This document shows, piece after piece, positions 39,202 through 50,069 of a stretch of DNA of 64,000 bases (its first letter is position 1; each line of letters starts with the position of its first letter). The position numbers and the translations under genes are program-made. This stretch comes from Pseudomonas fluorescens (GTDB lineage: Bacteria > Pseudomonadota > Gammaproteobacteria > Pseudomonadales > Pseudomonadaceae). The DNA lies in the NCBI RefSeq assembly GCF_902497875.1, contig NZ_CABVHY010000007.1, positions 124,001-188,000 on the forward strand, read 5' to 3'. The notes beneath the pieces are model-generated. The model was given only the letters and a program-made list of their open reading frames with translations, was not told the origin of the DNA and did no database searches.

Positions 39202-42033
39202 ATGACCGACTATAAAGCCACGCTAAACCTTCCGGACACCGCCTTCCCAATGAAGGCCGGCCTGCCTCAGCGCGAACCGCAGATTCTGCAGCGCTGGGAC
39301 AGCATTGGCCTGTACCAGAAGTTGCGTGAGATTGGTAAGGATCGTCCGAAGTTCGTACTGCACGACGGTCCTCCGTACGCCAACGGCACCATTCACATCG
39401 GTCATGCGCTGAACAAGATTCTCAAGGACATGATCATCCGCTCGAAAACCCTTTCGGGATTCGACGCGCCCTATGTTCCGGGCTGGGATTGCCATGGCCT
39501 GCCGATCGAACACAAGATCGAAGTGACCCACGGCAAAGGCCTGTCGGCTGACGAAACCCGTGAGCTGTGCCGTGCCTACGCCACCGAGCAGATCGAAGGA
39601 CAGAAGTCCGAATTCATCCGCCTCGGCGTGCTGGGTGACTTCGCCAATCCGTACAAGACCATGGACTTTGCCAACGAGGCCGGCGAAATCCGTGCCCTGG
39701 CGGAAATGGTCAAGGGCGGTTTCGTGTTCAAGGGTCTCAAGCCTGTGAACTGGTGCTTCGATTGCGGCTCTGCGCTGGCTGAAGCCGAAGTCGAATACCA
39801 GGACAAAAAATCCTCGACCATCGATGTCGCCTTCCCGATTGCTGACGAAGCCCAATTGGCGACCGCTTTCGGCCTGGCTATGTTGAGCAAACCGGCCTCG
39901 ATCGTGATCTGGACCACCACCCCGTGGACCATCCCGGCCAACCAGGCGCTGAACGTTCACCCGGAGTTCAACTACGCCCTGGTCGATGTCGGCGACAAGC
40001 TGCTGGTGTTGGCTGAAGAGCTGGTCGAATCCTGCCTGGCTCGCTACAACCTGGAAGGTTCGGTGATTGCCACCGCTGCGGGCGCGGCGCTGGAGCTGAT
40101 CAATTTCCGTCATCCGTTCTACGATCGTCTGTCGCCGGTTTACCTGGCCGACTACGTCGAACTGGGCGCCGGCACCGGGGTGGTCCACTCCGCACCGGCC
40201 TATGGTGAAGACGACTTCGTGACCTGCAAGCGGTATGGCATGGTCAACGACGACATCCTCGTTCCAGTGCAAAGCAATGGCGTGTATGCGCCTTCGTTGG
40301 AGTTCTTCGGCGGCCAGTTCATCTGGAAGGCCAACCCGGCCATCGTCGACAAGCTCGCTGAGGTCGGTGCGCTGCTGCACACCGAAACCATTAGCCACAG
40401 CTACATGCACTGCTGGCGCCACAAGACTCCGCTGATCTACCGCGCCACCGCGCAGTGGTTCGTCGGCATGGACAAACAACCGGCGACCGGCGAGACCCTG
40501 CGCAAGCGTGCGATCAAGGCCATCGAAGAAACCGCATTCATTCCGGCCTGGGGCCAGGCGCGTCTGCATTCGATGATCGCCAACCGTCCGGACTGGTGTA
40601 TCTCCCGCCAGCGTAACTGGGGCGTGCCGATCCCGTTCTTCCTGAACAAGGAAAGCGGTGAACTGCACCCGCGTACCGTCGAGCTGATGGAAGAAGTTGC
40701 CAAGCGCGTTGAAGTCGAAGGCATCGAAGCCTGGTTCAAGATGGACGCGGCCGAGTTGCTCGGTGAAGAAGCGCCGCTCTACGACAAGATCAGCGACACC
40801 CTCGACGTCTGGTTCGACTCGGGTACCACTCACTGGCACGTGCTGCGCGGTTCGCATTCCATCGGCCACGAGACCGGCCCGCGTGCCGACCTGTACCTGG
40901 AAGGTTCCGACCAGCATCGCGGCTGGTTCCACTCGTCGCTGCTGACCGGTTGCGCCATCGACAACCACGCGCCGTACCGCGAGTTGCTGACCCACGGTTT
41001 CACCGTCGACGAGAGCGGTCGCAAGATGTCCAAGTCCCTGGGCAACGTGATCGCGCCGCAGAAGGTCAACGACACCCTGGGCGCCGACATTATGCGTCTG
41101 TGGGTAGCTTCCACCGATTACTCGGGCGAAATCGCAGTTTCCGAGCAGATCCTGCAGCGCAGTGCGGACGCCTACCGGCGGATCCGCAACACCGCGCGCT
41201 TCCTGCTGTCGAACCTGAGCGGTTTCAACCCGGCCACCGACATCCTGCCAGCCGAAGAAATGCTCGCGCTGGACCGTTGGGCCGTGGATCGCACCTTGCT
41301 GCTGCAACGTGAATTGCAAGAGCACTACGGTGAGTACCGTTTCTGGAACGTCTATTCCAAGGTCCACAACTTCTGCGTGCAGGAGCTGGGCGGTTTCTAC
41401 CTGGATATCATCAAGGACCGTCAGTACACCACGGGCACCGACAGCAAGGCCCGGCGCTCCTGCCAGACCGCGTTGTTCCACATCTCCGAAGCACTGGTGC
41501 GCTGGATCGCCCCGATTCTGGCCTTCACCGCAGACGAGCTGTGGCAGTACCTGCCGGGCGAGCGCAACGAATCGGTCATGCTCAACACCTGGTACGAAGG
41601 CCTCAGCGAACTGCCGGAAGGCATCGAGCTGGACCGCGCCTACTGGGAGCGGATCATGGCGGTCAAGGTCGCAGTCAACAAGGAAATGGAAATCCAGCGC
41701 GCGGCCAAGGCCGTCGGTGGCAACCTGCAAGCCGAAGTGACGCTGTTCGCCGAGGAAGCGCTGAGTGCCGATCTGGCCAAGCTGAGCAACGAACTGCGCT
41801 TCGTGCTGATCACCTCGACTGCCAGCGTTGCGCCATTTGCGCAAGCACCGGCCGATGCGGTGCAAACCGAAGTGGCTGGCCTCAAGCTCAAAGTGGTCAA
41901 GTCCGCGTTCGCCAAGTGCGCACGTTGCTGGCACTGCCGTGAAGACGTTGGCGTGAACCCTGAGCATCCGGAAATCTGCGGTCGTTGTGTCGACAACATC
42001 AGCGGTGCCGGCGAGGTTCGTCACTATGCCTAA
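39202..42033 (+). CDS. ileS: Isoleucyl-tRNA synthetase
   Basis: This 943-residue class I synthetase charges tRNA-Ile and has the editing domain. The HIGH motif is in [16 protein letters not shown] near residue 58, and KMSKS in [11 protein letters not shown] near 605. The editing region includes [13 protein letters not shown]. The C-terminal zinc site has two Cys pairs (CARCWHC and CGRC). The stop codon overlaps the lspA start by 8 bp, indicating translational coupling. The form is the standard bacterial IleS, not the mupirocin-resistant eukaryote-like type. Confidence 0.98.
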   Translation: MTDYKATLNLPDTAFPMKAGLPQREPQILQRWDSIGLYQKLREIGKDRPKFVLHDGPPYANGTIHIGHALNKILKDMIIRSKTLSGFDAPYVPGWDCHGLPIEHKIEVTHGKGLSADETRELCRAYATEQIEGQKSEFIRLGVLGDFANPYKTMDFANEAGEIRALAEMVKGGFVFKGLKPVNWCFDCGSALAEAEVEYQDKKSSTIDVAFPIADEAQLATAFGLAMLSKPASIVIWTTTPWTIPANQALNVHPEFNYALVDVGDKLLVLAEELVESCLARYNLEGSVIATAAGAALELINFRHPFYDRLSPVYLADYVELGAGTGVVHSAPAYGEDDFVTCKRYGMVNDDILVPVQSNGVYAPSLEFFGGQFIWKANPAIVDKLAEVGALLHTETISHSYMHCWRHKTPLIYRATAQWFVGMDKQPATGETLRKRAIKAIEETAFIPAWGQARLHSMIANRPDWCISRQRNWGVPIPFFLNKESGELHPRTVELMEEVAKRVEVEGIEAWFKMDAAELLGEEAPLYDKISDTLDVWFDSGTTHWHVLRGSHSIGHETGPRADLYLEGSDQHRGWFHSSLLTGCAIDNHAPYRELLTHGFTVDESGRKMSKSLGNVIAPQKVNDTLGADIMRLWVASTDYSGEIAVSEQILQRSADAYRRIRNTARFLLSNLSGFNPATDILPAEEMLALDRWAVDRTLLLQRELQEHYGEYRFWNVYSKVHNFCVQELGGFYLDIIKDRQYTTGTDSKARRSCQTALFHISEALVRWIAPILAFTADELWQYLPGERNESVMLNTWYEGLSELPEGIELDRAYWERIMAVKVAVNKEMEIQRAAKAVGGNLQAEVTLFAEEALSADLAKLSNELRFVLITSTASVAPFAQAPADAVQTEVAGLKLKVVKSAFAKCARCWHCREDVGVNPEHPEICGRCVDNISGAGEVRHYA

Positions 42034-42538
42034 CCCTGCTAGCCGTTTCGGACGGCTGAGCTGGCTCTGGTTGAGCATGCTGGTACTGGTCATTGACCAG
42101 GCCAGCAAGTTCTACTTCGAAGGCTCGCTGGCGATGTACCAGCAAATCGTGGTGATCCCGGACTACTTCAGCTGGACCCTGGCCTACAACACCGGCGCGG
42201 CGTTCAGCTTCCTGGCTGGCAGCTCCGGCTGGCAGCGCTGGCTGTTTGCCCTGATCGCGATCGTGGTCAGCGCCGTGCTGGTGGTTTGGCTCAAGCGTCT
42301 GGGACGCAACGAAACCTGGCTGGCGGTCGCGCTGGCGTTGGTGCTCGGTGGTGCCTTGGGTAACCTGTACGACCGCATTGCCCTGGGCCATGTGATCGAT
42401 TTTATTCTGGTGCATTGGCAGAACCGCTGGTATTTCCCGGCGTTCAACGTTGCCGACAGCGCCATCAGCGTTGGCGCAGTGATGCTGGCGCTGGATATGT
42501 TCAAGAGCAAGAAAACCGGAGAAGCCGTTCATGACTGA
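42026..42538 (+). CDS. lspA: Lipoprotein signal peptidase (signal peptidase II)
   Basis: This 170-residue inner-membrane aspartyl protease removes signal peptides from prolipoproteins. Four membrane helices are visible. The catalytic Asp residues are in GNLYDR and FNVADSAI, and the DQASKF motif lies in the first helix region. The ATG at 42026 overlaps the end of ileS by 8 bp, and its own end overlaps fkpB by 8 bp. Several predicted lipoproteins in this window, including BamD, would be clients. Confidence 0.97.
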   Translation: MPNPASRFGRLSWLWLSMLVLVIDQASKFYFEGSLAMYQQIVVIPDYFSWTLAYNTGAAFSFLAGSSGWQRWLFALIAIVVSAVLVVWLKRLGRNETWLAVALALVLGGALGNLYDRIALGHVIDFILVHWQNRWYFPAFNVADSAISVGAVMLALDMFKSKKTGEAVHD

Positions 42539-42983
42539 GCAGTTATTGGCAGAGCAACGCATTGGCCAGAACACGGAAGTCACCTTGCATTTCGCATTGC
42601 GCCTGGAGAACGGCGACACCGTCGACAGTACTTTCGACAAAGCCCCGGCGACCTTCAAGGTCGGTGATGGCAACCTGTTGCCAGGTTTCGAAGTCGCACT
42701 GTTCGGCTTCAAGGCTGGCGACAAGCGTAACCTGCAGATTGCGCCGGAAAACGCTTTCGGTCAGCCTAACCCGCAAAACGTGCAGATCATCCCGCGTTCG
42801 CAGTTCCAGGATATGGAGCTGTCCGAAGGCCTGCTGGTGATCTTCAACGATGCGGCGAATACCGAGCTGCCCGGTGTGGTCAAAGCCTTCGATGACGCTC
42901 AGGTGACCATCGACTTCAACCACCCGCTGGCTGGTAAAACCTTGAACTTTGATGTTGAAATTATCGACGTTAAAGCGCTTTAA
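42531..42983 (+). CDS. fkpB: FKBP-type peptidyl-prolyl isomerase, SlpA/FkpB type
   Basis: This 150-residue prolyl isomerase has an inserted flap domain as in SlyD/SlpA. It carries VTLHFALRLENGDTVDSTFDKAPATFKVGDGNLLPGFE, NAFGQPNPQNVQIIPRSQF and IDFNHPLAGKTLNFDVEI. There is no signal peptide and no His-rich tail, separating it from SlyD. The start overlaps lspA by 8 bp. The lspA-fkpB-ispH order is standard. Confidence 0.95.
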   Translation: MTEQLLAEQRIGQNTEVTLHFALRLENGDTVDSTFDKAPATFKVGDGNLLPGFEVALFGFKAGDKRNLQIAPENAFGQPNPQNVQIIPRSQFQDMELSEGLLVIFNDAANTELPGVVKAFDDAQVTIDFNHPLAGKTLNFDVEIIDVKAL

Positions 42984-42986
42984 AAT

Positions 42987-43078
42987 TGTGGGAGCGAGCT
43001 TGCTCGCGATGACTTGATAACATTCAACATTGATGTCGACTGTTACGCCGCTATCGCGAGCAAGCTCGCTCCCACAGG
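42987..43078. repeat. REP doublet (REPIN), type B
   Basis: Inverted units TGTGGGAGCGAGCTTGCTCG and TATCGCGAGCAAGCTCGCTC lie between fkpB and ispH. The spacer has CATTCAACATTGATGTCGAC, the reverse-complement form of the motif in the doublets at 29682 and 35885. Confidence 0.88.
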
Positions 43079-43159
43079 GAATCTTCACTGTTTTCGGGCC
43101 TTGCGTTCGATTAACAGGCAGTCATTAGTATTTTTTACGCGCAAGCCACGAGGCACAGT

Positions 43160-44107
43160 ATGCAAATCAAACTCGCCAATCCCCGTGGCTTCTGCGCCGG
43201 TGTAGACCGGGCGATCGAAATCGTCAATCGCGCCCTGGAAGTCTTCGGGCCGCCGATCTATGTGCGCCACGAAGTGGTCCACAACAAATTTGTCGTCGAA
43301 GACCTGCGCGCTCGCGGCGCGATCTTCGTCGAAGAGCTGGACCAGGTGCCGGACGACGTCATCGTGATCTTCAGCGCCCACGGTGTTTCCCAGGCAGTAC
43401 GTACCGAAGCGGCGGGTCGTGGCCTGAAAGTCTTCGATGCGACCTGCCCACTGGTGACCAAGGTGCACATCGAGGTCGCGCGGTACAGCCGTGACGGTCG
43501 TGAATGCATCCTCATCGGCCATGCCGGTCACCCGGAAGTGGAAGGCACCATGGGCCAGTACGATGGCAGCAATGGCGGCGCGATCTACCTGGTCGAAGAT
43601 GAAAAGGATGTCGCTGCGTTGCAGGTGCACAACCCGGACAAACTGGCGTTCGTGACTCAGACCACCTTGTCCATGGATGACACCAGCCGGGTCATCGACG
43701 CATTACGCAGTCGCTTCCCGGCGATTGGCGGTCCGCGCAAGGACGACATCTGCTACGCCACGCAAAACCGTCAGGATGCCGTCAAGCAACTGGCCGACGA
43801 GTGCGATGTGGTGCTGGTGGTCGGCAGCCCCAACAGCTCCAACTCCAACCGCTTGCGCGAGCTGGCCGAGCGCATGGCCACCCCGGCCTATCTGATCGAC
43901 GGTGCCGAAGACCTGCAACGCAGCTGGTTCGATGGCGTCGAGCGGATCGGCATCACCGCTGGCGCTTCGGCCCCGGAAGTGCTGGTGCGTGGCGTGATTC
44001 AACAATTGCAGGCCTGGGGTGCCACCGGTGCCGATGAGCTGGCCGGTCGCGAAGAAAACATCACCTTTTCCATGCCTAAAGAGTTACGAGTTCGCTCCCT
44101 GCTCTGA
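43160..44107 (+). CDS. ispH: 4-hydroxy-3-methylbut-2-enyl diphosphate reductase
   Basis: This 315-residue iron-sulphur enzyme performs the last step of the MEP isoprenoid pathway, giving IPP and DMAPP. Three cluster-ligating Cys are in [21 protein letters not shown] and [11 protein letters not shown]. The substrate Ser/Asn loop [10 protein letters not shown] is present. A REP doublet separates it from fkpB. Its last 24 bp overlap the end of fimT on the other strand. Confidence 0.97.
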   Translation: MQIKLANPRGFCAGVDRAIEIVNRALEVFGPPIYVRHEVVHNKFVVEDLRARGAIFVEELDQVPDDVIVIFSAHGVSQAVRTEAAGRGLKVFDATCPLVTKVHIEVARYSRDGRECILIGHAGHPEVEGTMGQYDGSNGGAIYLVEDEKDVAALQVHNPDKLAFVTQTTLSMDDTSRVIDALRSRFPAIGGPRKDDICYATQNRQDAVKQLADECDVVLVVGSPNSSNSNRLRELAERMATPAYLIDGAEDLQRSWFDGVERIGITAGASAPEVLVRGVIQQLQAWGATGADELAGREENITFSMPKELRVRSLL

Positions 44108-44632
44108 GTCTTCTCCTCCAACGCACAGCTTCTGCTCGGTTTTATCGCTGCGCAGGCTGATGCGGCCGGTTTTGGCCAGTACTACTTGATGGCGACTGAT
44201 GCCCTGGTCCGTAGCACAGACATGCACGGTCCCGGCGCGAAAGCCGCCGCCAGGCAGCAGTGCTTCGCCCTGACCGGTGAAACGCACATGGGTCTTCACC
44301 GGGCCATTCCCGACAATCGTCAGCCGTCCGCTGTCCTGGCGCTCCAGCAATATAGGGTTGTCGCTGTCTTCGTGACCCTTGCCGCTGATGTCCAGAATGA
44401 TTCTCCAGCCCAGGCTCCAGTCGTCATCCACGGCATGGATGACGGTGGCCTGGTTACGCAGGATGGCTTCGGTGCGGGCGTTGCGCAGGCCGCTGGCCAG
44501 CGTCTGAGCAGCATTCTCTCGGCGTACCGACTCGAGCAGTTCCTTGAATGACGGGCTGACCAGTTGCACCAGGAGCGCGGCAATTGCCACGCCGATGAGC
44601 AGTTCAATCAGGCTGAAACCTTTCTGATACAT
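44084..44632 (-). CDS. fimT: FimT/GspH-family minor pilin-like protein
   Basis: This 182-residue prepilin-like protein has the type IV pilin leader [21 protein letters not shown]: cleavage after Gly, Phe at +1, Glu at +5. A GspH/FimT domain follows. The ATG at 44632 has GGAGGGAG upstream; the longer frame start is rejected. FimT proteins can bind DNA in natural transformation in some gammaproteobacteria. It is encoded opposite to the rest of the minor pilin cluster, and its 3' end overlaps ispH by 24 bp. Confidence 0.85.
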   Translation of the reverse strand: MYQKGFSLIELLIGVAIAALLVQLVSPSFKELLESVRRENAAQTLASGLRNARTEAILRNQATVIHAVDDDWSLGWRIILDISGKGHEDSDNPILLERQDSGRLTIVGNGPVKTHVRFTGQGEALLPGGGFRAGTVHVCATDQGISRHQVVLAKTGRISLRSDKTEQKLCVGGEDSEQGANS

Positions 44633-44762
44633 GACGTCTCCCTCCATGGAGATGCGGTGACTGCGCAATCCGTGCGCAGGCGCTTGTAATCAAGCGTACA
44701 TTCGGTGGTCGAAGGTTCAGGTTGCAAGCTAGTTATAGACGATGGCCGTTGAGGAGTGAGGG

Positions 44763-45245
44763 ATGCAACACCGCGTAAAGGGTTTTACGCTGATCGAGTT
44801 GATGGTCACGCTGGCGGTTTCTGTGATTCTGCTGACGATGGCCATTCCGAGTTTTACCCGGTCGGTACAGAGCTCAAAAGCCGATACCGAGGTCGGTGAC
44901 TTGCTGCGTGGGCTCAATTCCACACGGTTGGAGGCGATTGACCGGGGTATACCCACGCATATCAAGTCGAAGGATGGCAGCGCCTGGAGCACGGAGCTGA
45001 AGATTTATACCGGTCTGAGTACCGAGCCTGACATCCCTGAAAAGGTATTGCGGGTTATTCCAGCCATGAGCAGTGGCGCCACGTTGACGCTAACCTCAGG
45101 TGTCACCAACATCGAATTCAACAATCTGGGTGTGTTGTCTGCCCCTGCTATGGCCGTGACCATTAATTATGTGTTGGGTGCGCAAACAAGGACGATCAAT
45201 GTGTGTCTCAATGGACGAATTGTTTTAGGTGGAAACTGCGGATGA
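44763..45245 (+). CDS. fimU: FimU-type minor pilin
   Basis: This 160-residue prepilin has leader MQHRVKGFTLIELMVTLAVSVILL (G/F cleavage, Glu +5) and a GspH-like globular domain with C-terminal CLNGRIVLGGNCG giving a likely disulphide. FimU joins the PilVWX complex to the shaft in P. aeruginosa. It is first in the fimU-pilV-pilW-pilX-pilY1-pilE unit. Its stop overlaps the pilV start (ATGA). It is divergent from fimT over 130 bp. Confidence 0.85.
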   Translation: MQHRVKGFTLIELMVTLAVSVILLTMAIPSFTRSVQSSKADTEVGDLLRGLNSTRLEAIDRGIPTHIKSKDGSAWSTELKIYTGLSTEPDIPEKVLRVIPAMSSGATLTLTSGVTNIEFNNLGVLSAPAMAVTINYVLGAQTRTINVCLNGRIVLGGNCG

Positions 45246-45718
45246 CGGGATTGGACAAGCGTGCACAGGACGGCATGACCCTGATTGAAGTACTGGTTGC
45301 GCTCTTGATCCTCTCCGTGGGGTTGCTGGGTGCCGCGGCGGTTCAGCTTAATGCACTGAAGTACACCGACAGTTCGCTGAAGACCACCCAGGCCAGTTTT
45401 ATCGCGTATGACATGATGGACCGGATCCGGGCCAGCTACAGCAACAGCTCCGGCGCCGACTACACCATCACGCCTCCTACTACGGGTAACCTGAATAACG
45501 TCCGGGATCAGGACCTCTATGACTTCACTACCAATATCGTCGCCTTTGGCGGTTCAACGGCGACCGGTACCATTGTGGCGAACCAGCGGGTGTTCACGAT
45601 CACCATCAACTGGGACGATTCGCGGGCTGCCGGAGGCGCCAACCCGGAACAGGACAGTGGTCAGCGAACCTTTGTCCTGACCAGCCGTCTTGCTGTCGAC
45701 CCACTGGTGACGCCATGA
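45242..45718 (+). CDS. pilV: Minor pilin PilV
   Basis: This 158-residue prepilin has leader MTGLDKRAQDGMTLIEVLVALLILSVGLLG: G/M cleavage, Glu +5, then the PilV-type LSVGLLGAAAVQLNALK. It forms part of the minor pilin complex that primes pilus assembly. The ATG at 45242 overlaps the fimU stop by 4 bp and its own stop overlaps pilW by 4 bp, so translation is coupled. Confidence 0.9.
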   Translation: MTGLDKRAQDGMTLIEVLVALLILSVGLLGAAAVQLNALKYTDSSLKTTQASFIAYDMMDRIRASYSNSSGADYTITPPTTGNLNNVRDQDLYDFTTNIVAFGGSTATGTIVANQRVFTITINWDDSRAAGGANPEQDSGQRTFVLTSRLAVDPLVTP

Positions 45719-46425
45719 AAAGACATGCCAGAGGTTTTGGCCTGATCGAGTTGATGGTGGCGTTGGCATTGGGGCTGATCGTGGTGCTGGGCGTTGCACA
45801 GGTATTCATCTCGGCGAAAAATACCTACCTCACCCAGAATGCGTCAGCCAACATGCAGGAAGATGCGCGTTTCGTCCTGAGCAAAATGCTTCAGGAAATC
45901 CGCATGGTCGGTATGTTCGGTTGCCTGGGTACGATCATCGATTCGAGCACAGCCTCGGACTTTGCGCTCAACTCGCAAAAGCCCATCCGTTGGGACAATG
46001 CCAATCACAAGCTGACCCTGGTGACGGCCGACATCGGCAGTAACGGCGGTAAGCCGACCTGGACCGTTATCTCCGATTGTCGAAACTTCGCAACGGTCTA
46101 TAGCGACATACGTGTGCCCCAGGCGGGGCAGTTGGCGTTCCCGATTCGTCGACTGACCTATACCTTGCGCAACAATCAATTATGGATGAATACAGGCACA
46201 GCCGCCGACGCTGGCCAGGTGTTGGTCAATAACGTCAGCGCGTTCGACGTCACCTTCGGAGTCGCCAGTACCGTCGGTGGCAATGCTTCCAGCTACAGCC
46301 TCAACCCGCCCGATCCATTGCTTATACGCAGTGTGCGCTTGACCTTGACCCTGACGGATCCGAACAACCGCGTGCAAAATCAGACTTACAACGTGGTTGT
46401 CGCTTTACGCAACCTGCGCCAGTAG
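45715..46425 (+). CDS. pilW: Minor pilin PilW
   Basis: This 236-residue prepilin has leader MKRHARGFGLIELMVALALGLIVVLG and the PilW pattern AQVFISAKNTYLTQNASANMQEDARFVLSKMLQEIRMVGMFGC. It is the larger core subunit of the priming complex. The start overlaps pilV by 4 bp. pilX begins 11 bp after its stop. Confidence 0.92.
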   Translation: MKRHARGFGLIELMVALALGLIVVLGVAQVFISAKNTYLTQNASANMQEDARFVLSKMLQEIRMVGMFGCLGTIIDSSTASDFALNSQKPIRWDNANHKLTLVTADIGSNGGKPTWTVISDCRNFATVYSDIRVPQAGQLAFPIRRLTYTLRNNQLWMNTGTAADAGQVLVNNVSAFDVTFGVASTVGGNASSYSLNPPDPLLIRSVRLTLTLTDPNNRVQNQTYNVVVALRNLRQ

Positions 46426-46436
46426 GTGGCGTGCCG

Positions 46437-46910
46437 ATGAGTATTCCTCGAATGACGAAAAAATCCGAGCGCGGCATGGCACTGTTGGTCAGCCTGGTGT
46501 TTCTTTTGCTGCTGACGCTGATCGGTGTTTCGTCGATGCAGAACGCGACCTTGCAGGAAAAAATGGCCGGCAGCGTGACACTGCGCAATCAGTCCTTTCA
46601 ATTGGCCGAGTCGGTGCTGCGGGTCGGTGAAAGTGCGGTGCAACTGCCAGCCTACTCACTGCCGGTGTGCGCGGGTGCTCAATGCATGCCCCCTGCGGAT
46701 TCCTCGACCGTGGTTGCGGCCGGACTTTCCAAGTCAGGCTCGGGAGTGACCTGGATCGGCGCCGGTAACGGCTTTTATGGGGTACAGAACATCGGCACCA
46801 CAAAAGACGCCATCGGCATGAGCGGCACCACCGTGACGCTGTATCGCGTTACGGCGGTGGGGCTGGTGGGTAACTCGCGCAGTGTTCTGGAGAGTGTTTA
46901 TGCGAAGTGA
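46437..46910 (+). CDS. pilX: Minor pilin PilX
   Basis: This 157-residue protein has the PilX N-terminus RGMALLVSLVFLLLLTLIGVSSMQNATLQEKMAG. As usual for PilX the +5 Glu is absent, which fits a tip location. A GTG 6 bp upstream is an alternative start. A Cys pair occurs in PVCAGAQC. The 3' end overlaps pilY1 by 11 bp. Confidence 0.9.
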   Translation: MSIPRMTKKSERGMALLVSLVFLLLLTLIGVSSMQNATLQEKMAGSVTLRNQSFQLAESVLRVGESAVQLPAYSLPVCAGAQCMPPADSSTVVAAGLSKSGSGVTWIGAGNGFYGVQNIGTTKDAIGMSGTTVTLYRVTAVGLVGNSRSVLESVYAK

Positions 46911-49900
46911 TCAGGCCCGTGCAGGCTGGCGACATTGGTTGTTGCAGCTATTTTGCGGCGCCTTATCGAGCCTGTACCTGGCAGCGCCGGCATACGCGTT
47001 CACGCCCTCGGACTCGCCACTACTAAGCGCCGCCGTGGTGGCGCCCAATGTGATGCTGCTGATCGATGATTCGGGCAGTATGAACAATATTATCTGGGCG
47101 GCTGATTTCAACCCGGCTACCAGTCGCTCTCAAGTGGCCATATGCAGTTCCAATACCTCGTGCTTCAGTGGCCAGAACCTTGGTATGAAAGATGCCAATA
47201 TCCTTTTGTCGAGTTTGAATCGCGGGGGATGTTCCACAAACACCACAAATGGCAGGTGGTATGGCTTCTATCGCGGCTTTCTAGGATTGGACTCGGTTTG
47301 CCTGAAGCTTCCTGATCCGGTGGGGGGCGAGAAAACTCGTTACACAGCCAATTACCTGGCCTACCTGCTTGCGCTGGCCAATGGATCTGACAAGGATTTC
47401 ACCACGGGCACTGGCGCCATCCCCAACGACTATCGAATGAACGTGGCGCGCAATGTGTCCTCGTCATTAGTGACCAGCAACCGCTCGTCGCGCATCGGCC
47501 TGGCAACGTTCAATCCGCCGTCCAGCAACAACTCGGGTCCTGGCGGCTATATCGCCCTTCCGGTCACTGATTTGTCAGTAGTCAGTGGCACGGTGACCCA
47601 GACTAAAGCCGATGCCAATTTCAAGGCGCTGACCGACGCGATCGGTAATCTGGACGCGGTAGCGAATACACCGCTGGCCGAAACCTATTACGAAATCACC
47701 CGTTACTTCCGTGGCATGACGCCGTTCTACAACTCGACCCCCTCGACCTACACCAGCCCGATCCAGTATCGCTGCCAGAAGAACTACGGTGTGGTAATCA
47801 CCGATGGTTTACCGACCTTCGACAGAACCTTCCCTACCAACGACCCCCTGGGTAGCAACAAGCTGCCCAATTGGGAGACCAAAGTGAGCGACGGCGCCAA
47901 TCTGAGCGGTGATGCCGAAGGTGACACGCTGTATCTGGACGACATTGCCAAGTTCGCCTTCGACATTGACATGCGTACGATCGGCAACGATCTGGTAGGC
48001 AAAAGCTGGGAGTCAGCCGATTTTCTCAAGCAGAACATGAACACCTACACCGTGGGCTTTACCGCAGCCAATCAGATGCTGTCCGATGCGGCCTCCTACG
48101 GGCAAGGCAGGTATTACCAGGCCAGCAACAGTGCCGGTCTCAGCAGTGCGCTGTCATCCGCCTTGAGCGAAATCACTTCCAAGGCCGGATCGGGTGGCAG
48201 TGGCGCGACCAGCGGGACCACCTTGACCACCACCTCGCGTTTTTTCCAGACCAGCTATGACCCCAAGGACTGGCGTGGCACGATCAAGGCCTATGGCTTT
48301 ACCTCGCGCGGTACGGTCGATACTGCGTCAGTGCAATGGACCACTGACACAGCCATCGTGCCCGCCGCCACAGCGCCAACCTTCCAGTCCTGGCACACCA
48401 CGGATAACAAGGCCATCACCCTGGCCTATAACAACTTTTCCACTACTCAGAAGACTGCGCTCAGTCAGAGTCTGCCGACGGGTATTACCGGTATTGACCT
48501 GGTGGAATGGAGCAAAGGCATCAACAAAGCCGGTTTGAAGGTCCGATCCGTCCTGCTCGGGGACATCATCAACTCACCGTTGCTGTATGTGGCACCTACG
48601 GACAAAACCGCCTCTGACCAAGTGGGCAATACGACTTACAGCACTTACCTGGTCACCAAAGCCAAGAGCATGTCGGCCAGTCTGGTGGTGAATGCCAACG
48701 ATGGTTTTCTGAGTGTCATCGACCCGGCCAATGGCGCCCGGCGTTACGCCTACATGCCTTCCAGTGTGTTGGCTTCCCTGCATTACATCGCCGATACCGG
48801 CTATATCAATGGCACTGGTCACAAGTTTCTCAATGACGGTCAGGTCGGGGTCTTTGATGCCCAGCTCGATAGCGCCTGGAAAACCCTCGCTGTTGGCGGA
48901 GTAGGGGCGGGCGGTAAAACCTTCTATGCGGTACAGCTGTTTGACGCAACTGAGGGGAATGCGACCAAAGCCCTGTGGGAAATCAGTGCTCCGGCGACGG
49001 CCACTACGGGTCACACCTTCAATGATCTGGGTTATGCCTACGCCCGCCCGGAAGTGGCACGCTTGGCGGATGGCCGTTGGGCTGCGTTCATTGCCAACGG
49101 TTATGGCAGCAACTCCGGCGTGGCCGCGTTGTACGTGGTGGATGTTCGCAATGGTTCGCTGATCAAGAAAATCGTCATCAACGAGAATGAAACCACCAAT
49201 GGGCTCTCTTCAGTGAAGCTCAAGGTCGATGCGCAAAACGTGGTGCAAGCCGCCTATGGCGGTGACCTGAAGGGCCGGTTATGGAAGTTTGATTTGAGTA
49301 GCTCCTCCCCCACCACCTGGGGGCTGGCTTTTTCCGGCAAGCCGTTATTTACCGCTCCTGGCGGCGCGACCCAGCCAATCACTGCACAACCCTTACTGGT
49401 GGACCATCCCACCAATGGCAAAGTGGTGTTTTTCGGTACGGGGAAATTTAATGAGACCGCGGATAAATTGACCAAGGATCTGCAAGCGTTCTATGGCATT
49501 TGGGATGCCGATGGCGGTACCGGCCAGATCACCGTCGCCAATTTGCAGGCCCAGGCGGTGACCGGAGTGTTCTCCGGGAGTACAGGGCAATTCATTACCA
49601 CGACCCAAAATGAAGTGACCTATCCCGCACACAAGGGCTGGTATATACCCTTGGTCTACAACAACGTATTGACCGGCGAGCGCGTCATCAATCAGGCCAA
49701 CCTGGTGGCGGAACGCATTGTATTTACCACTGCCAGCGTGGATACCACTGATCCCTGTTCCAGCTTTGGTACCGGCAAATTGATCGAGCTGGATGCGTTC
49801 AGCGGTAAGATGCTCAGCTATGCCGTACTCGATACCAGCGGCAACGGAGAAATTGACAGCGCGGACCGGCAGTCCAGCGGTGTCATTGTCAGCAGCGGCA

Positions 49901-50055
49901 ATCCAACGCTGGTTGCAGTGGTCAACAATGCGACCCGCAAGCTAGTGGCCGACTCCGGCGGTGAGGTTGCCTCGTACGTTGAAAAGGAGGGTGTCAAGGA
50001 CGATCCAGCTCCAGGCGTTGGAACCGGACGGATCATGTGGCGACAAATACAGTGA
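46900..50055 (+). CDS. pilY1: Type IV pilus tip/adhesin protein PilY1
   Basis: This 1051-residue protein has a signal peptide (residues about 1-33), an N-terminal von Willebrand A domain with MIDAS DDSGSMNN (D56-x-S58-x-S60), and a C-terminal beta-propeller PilY1 domain (from about 560). PilY1 caps the pilus, binds surfaces and signals to SadC in P. aeruginosa. An EF-hand-like loop DTSGNGEIDSAD lies near residue 977; its third position is Ser where Asp is usual. The gene is complete and ends 14 bp before pilE, so no pilY2 lies between. Confidence 0.93.
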   Translation: MRSDQARAGWRHWLLQLFCGALSSLYLAAPAYAFTPSDSPLLSAAVVAPNVMLLIDDSGSMNNIIWAADFNPATSRSQVAICSSNTSCFSGQNLGMKDANILLSSLNRGGCSTNTTNGRWYGFYRGFLGLDSVCLKLPDPVGGEKTRYTANYLAYLLALANGSDKDFTTGTGAIPNDYRMNVARNVSSSLVTSNRSSRIGLATFNPPSSNNSGPGGYIALPVTDLSVVSGTVTQTKADANFKALTDAIGNLDAVANTPLAETYYEITRYFRGMTPFYNSTPSTYTSPIQYRCQKNYGVVITDGLPTFDRTFPTNDPLGSNKLPNWETKVSDGANLSGDAEGDTLYLDDIAKFAFDIDMRTIGNDLVGKSWESADFLKQNMNTYTVGFTAANQMLSDAASYGQGRYYQASNSAGLSSALSSALSEITSKAGSGGSGATSGTTLTTTSRFFQTSYDPKDWRGTIKAYGFTSRGTVDTASVQWTTDTAIVPAATAPTFQSWHTTDNKAITLAYNNFSTTQKTALSQSLPTGITGIDLVEWSKGINKAGLKVRSVLLGDIINSPLLYVAPTDKTASDQVGNTTYSTYLVTKAKSMSASLVVNANDGFLSVIDPANGARRYAYMPSSVLASLHYIADTGYINGTGHKFLNDGQVGVFDAQLDSAWKTLAVGGVGAGGKTFYAVQLFDATEGNATKALWEISAPATATTGHTFNDLGYAYARPEVARLADGRWAAFIANGYGSNSGVAALYVVDVRNGSLIKKIVINENETTNGLSSVKLKVDAQNVVQAAYGGDLKGRLWKFDLSSSSPTTWGLAFSGKPLFTAPGGATQPITAQPLLVDHPTNGKVVFFGTGKFNETADKLTKDLQAFYGIWDADGGTGQITVANLQAQAVTGVFSGSTGQFITTTQNEVTYPAHKGWYIPLVYNNVLTGERVINQANLVAERIVFTTASVDTTDPCSSFGTGKLIELDAFSGKMLSYAVLDTSGNGEIDSADRQSSGVIVSSGNPTLVAVVNNATRKLVADSGGEVASYVEKEGVKDDPAPGVGTGRIMWRQIQ

Positions 50056-50069
50056 GTGAGAGTTAATCC

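Noticed and set aside
39223..42108. 961-residue antisense ORF opposite ileS
   Set aside because: Shadow of a certain gene with HIGH/KMSKS motifs on the plus strand; no family signature of its own.
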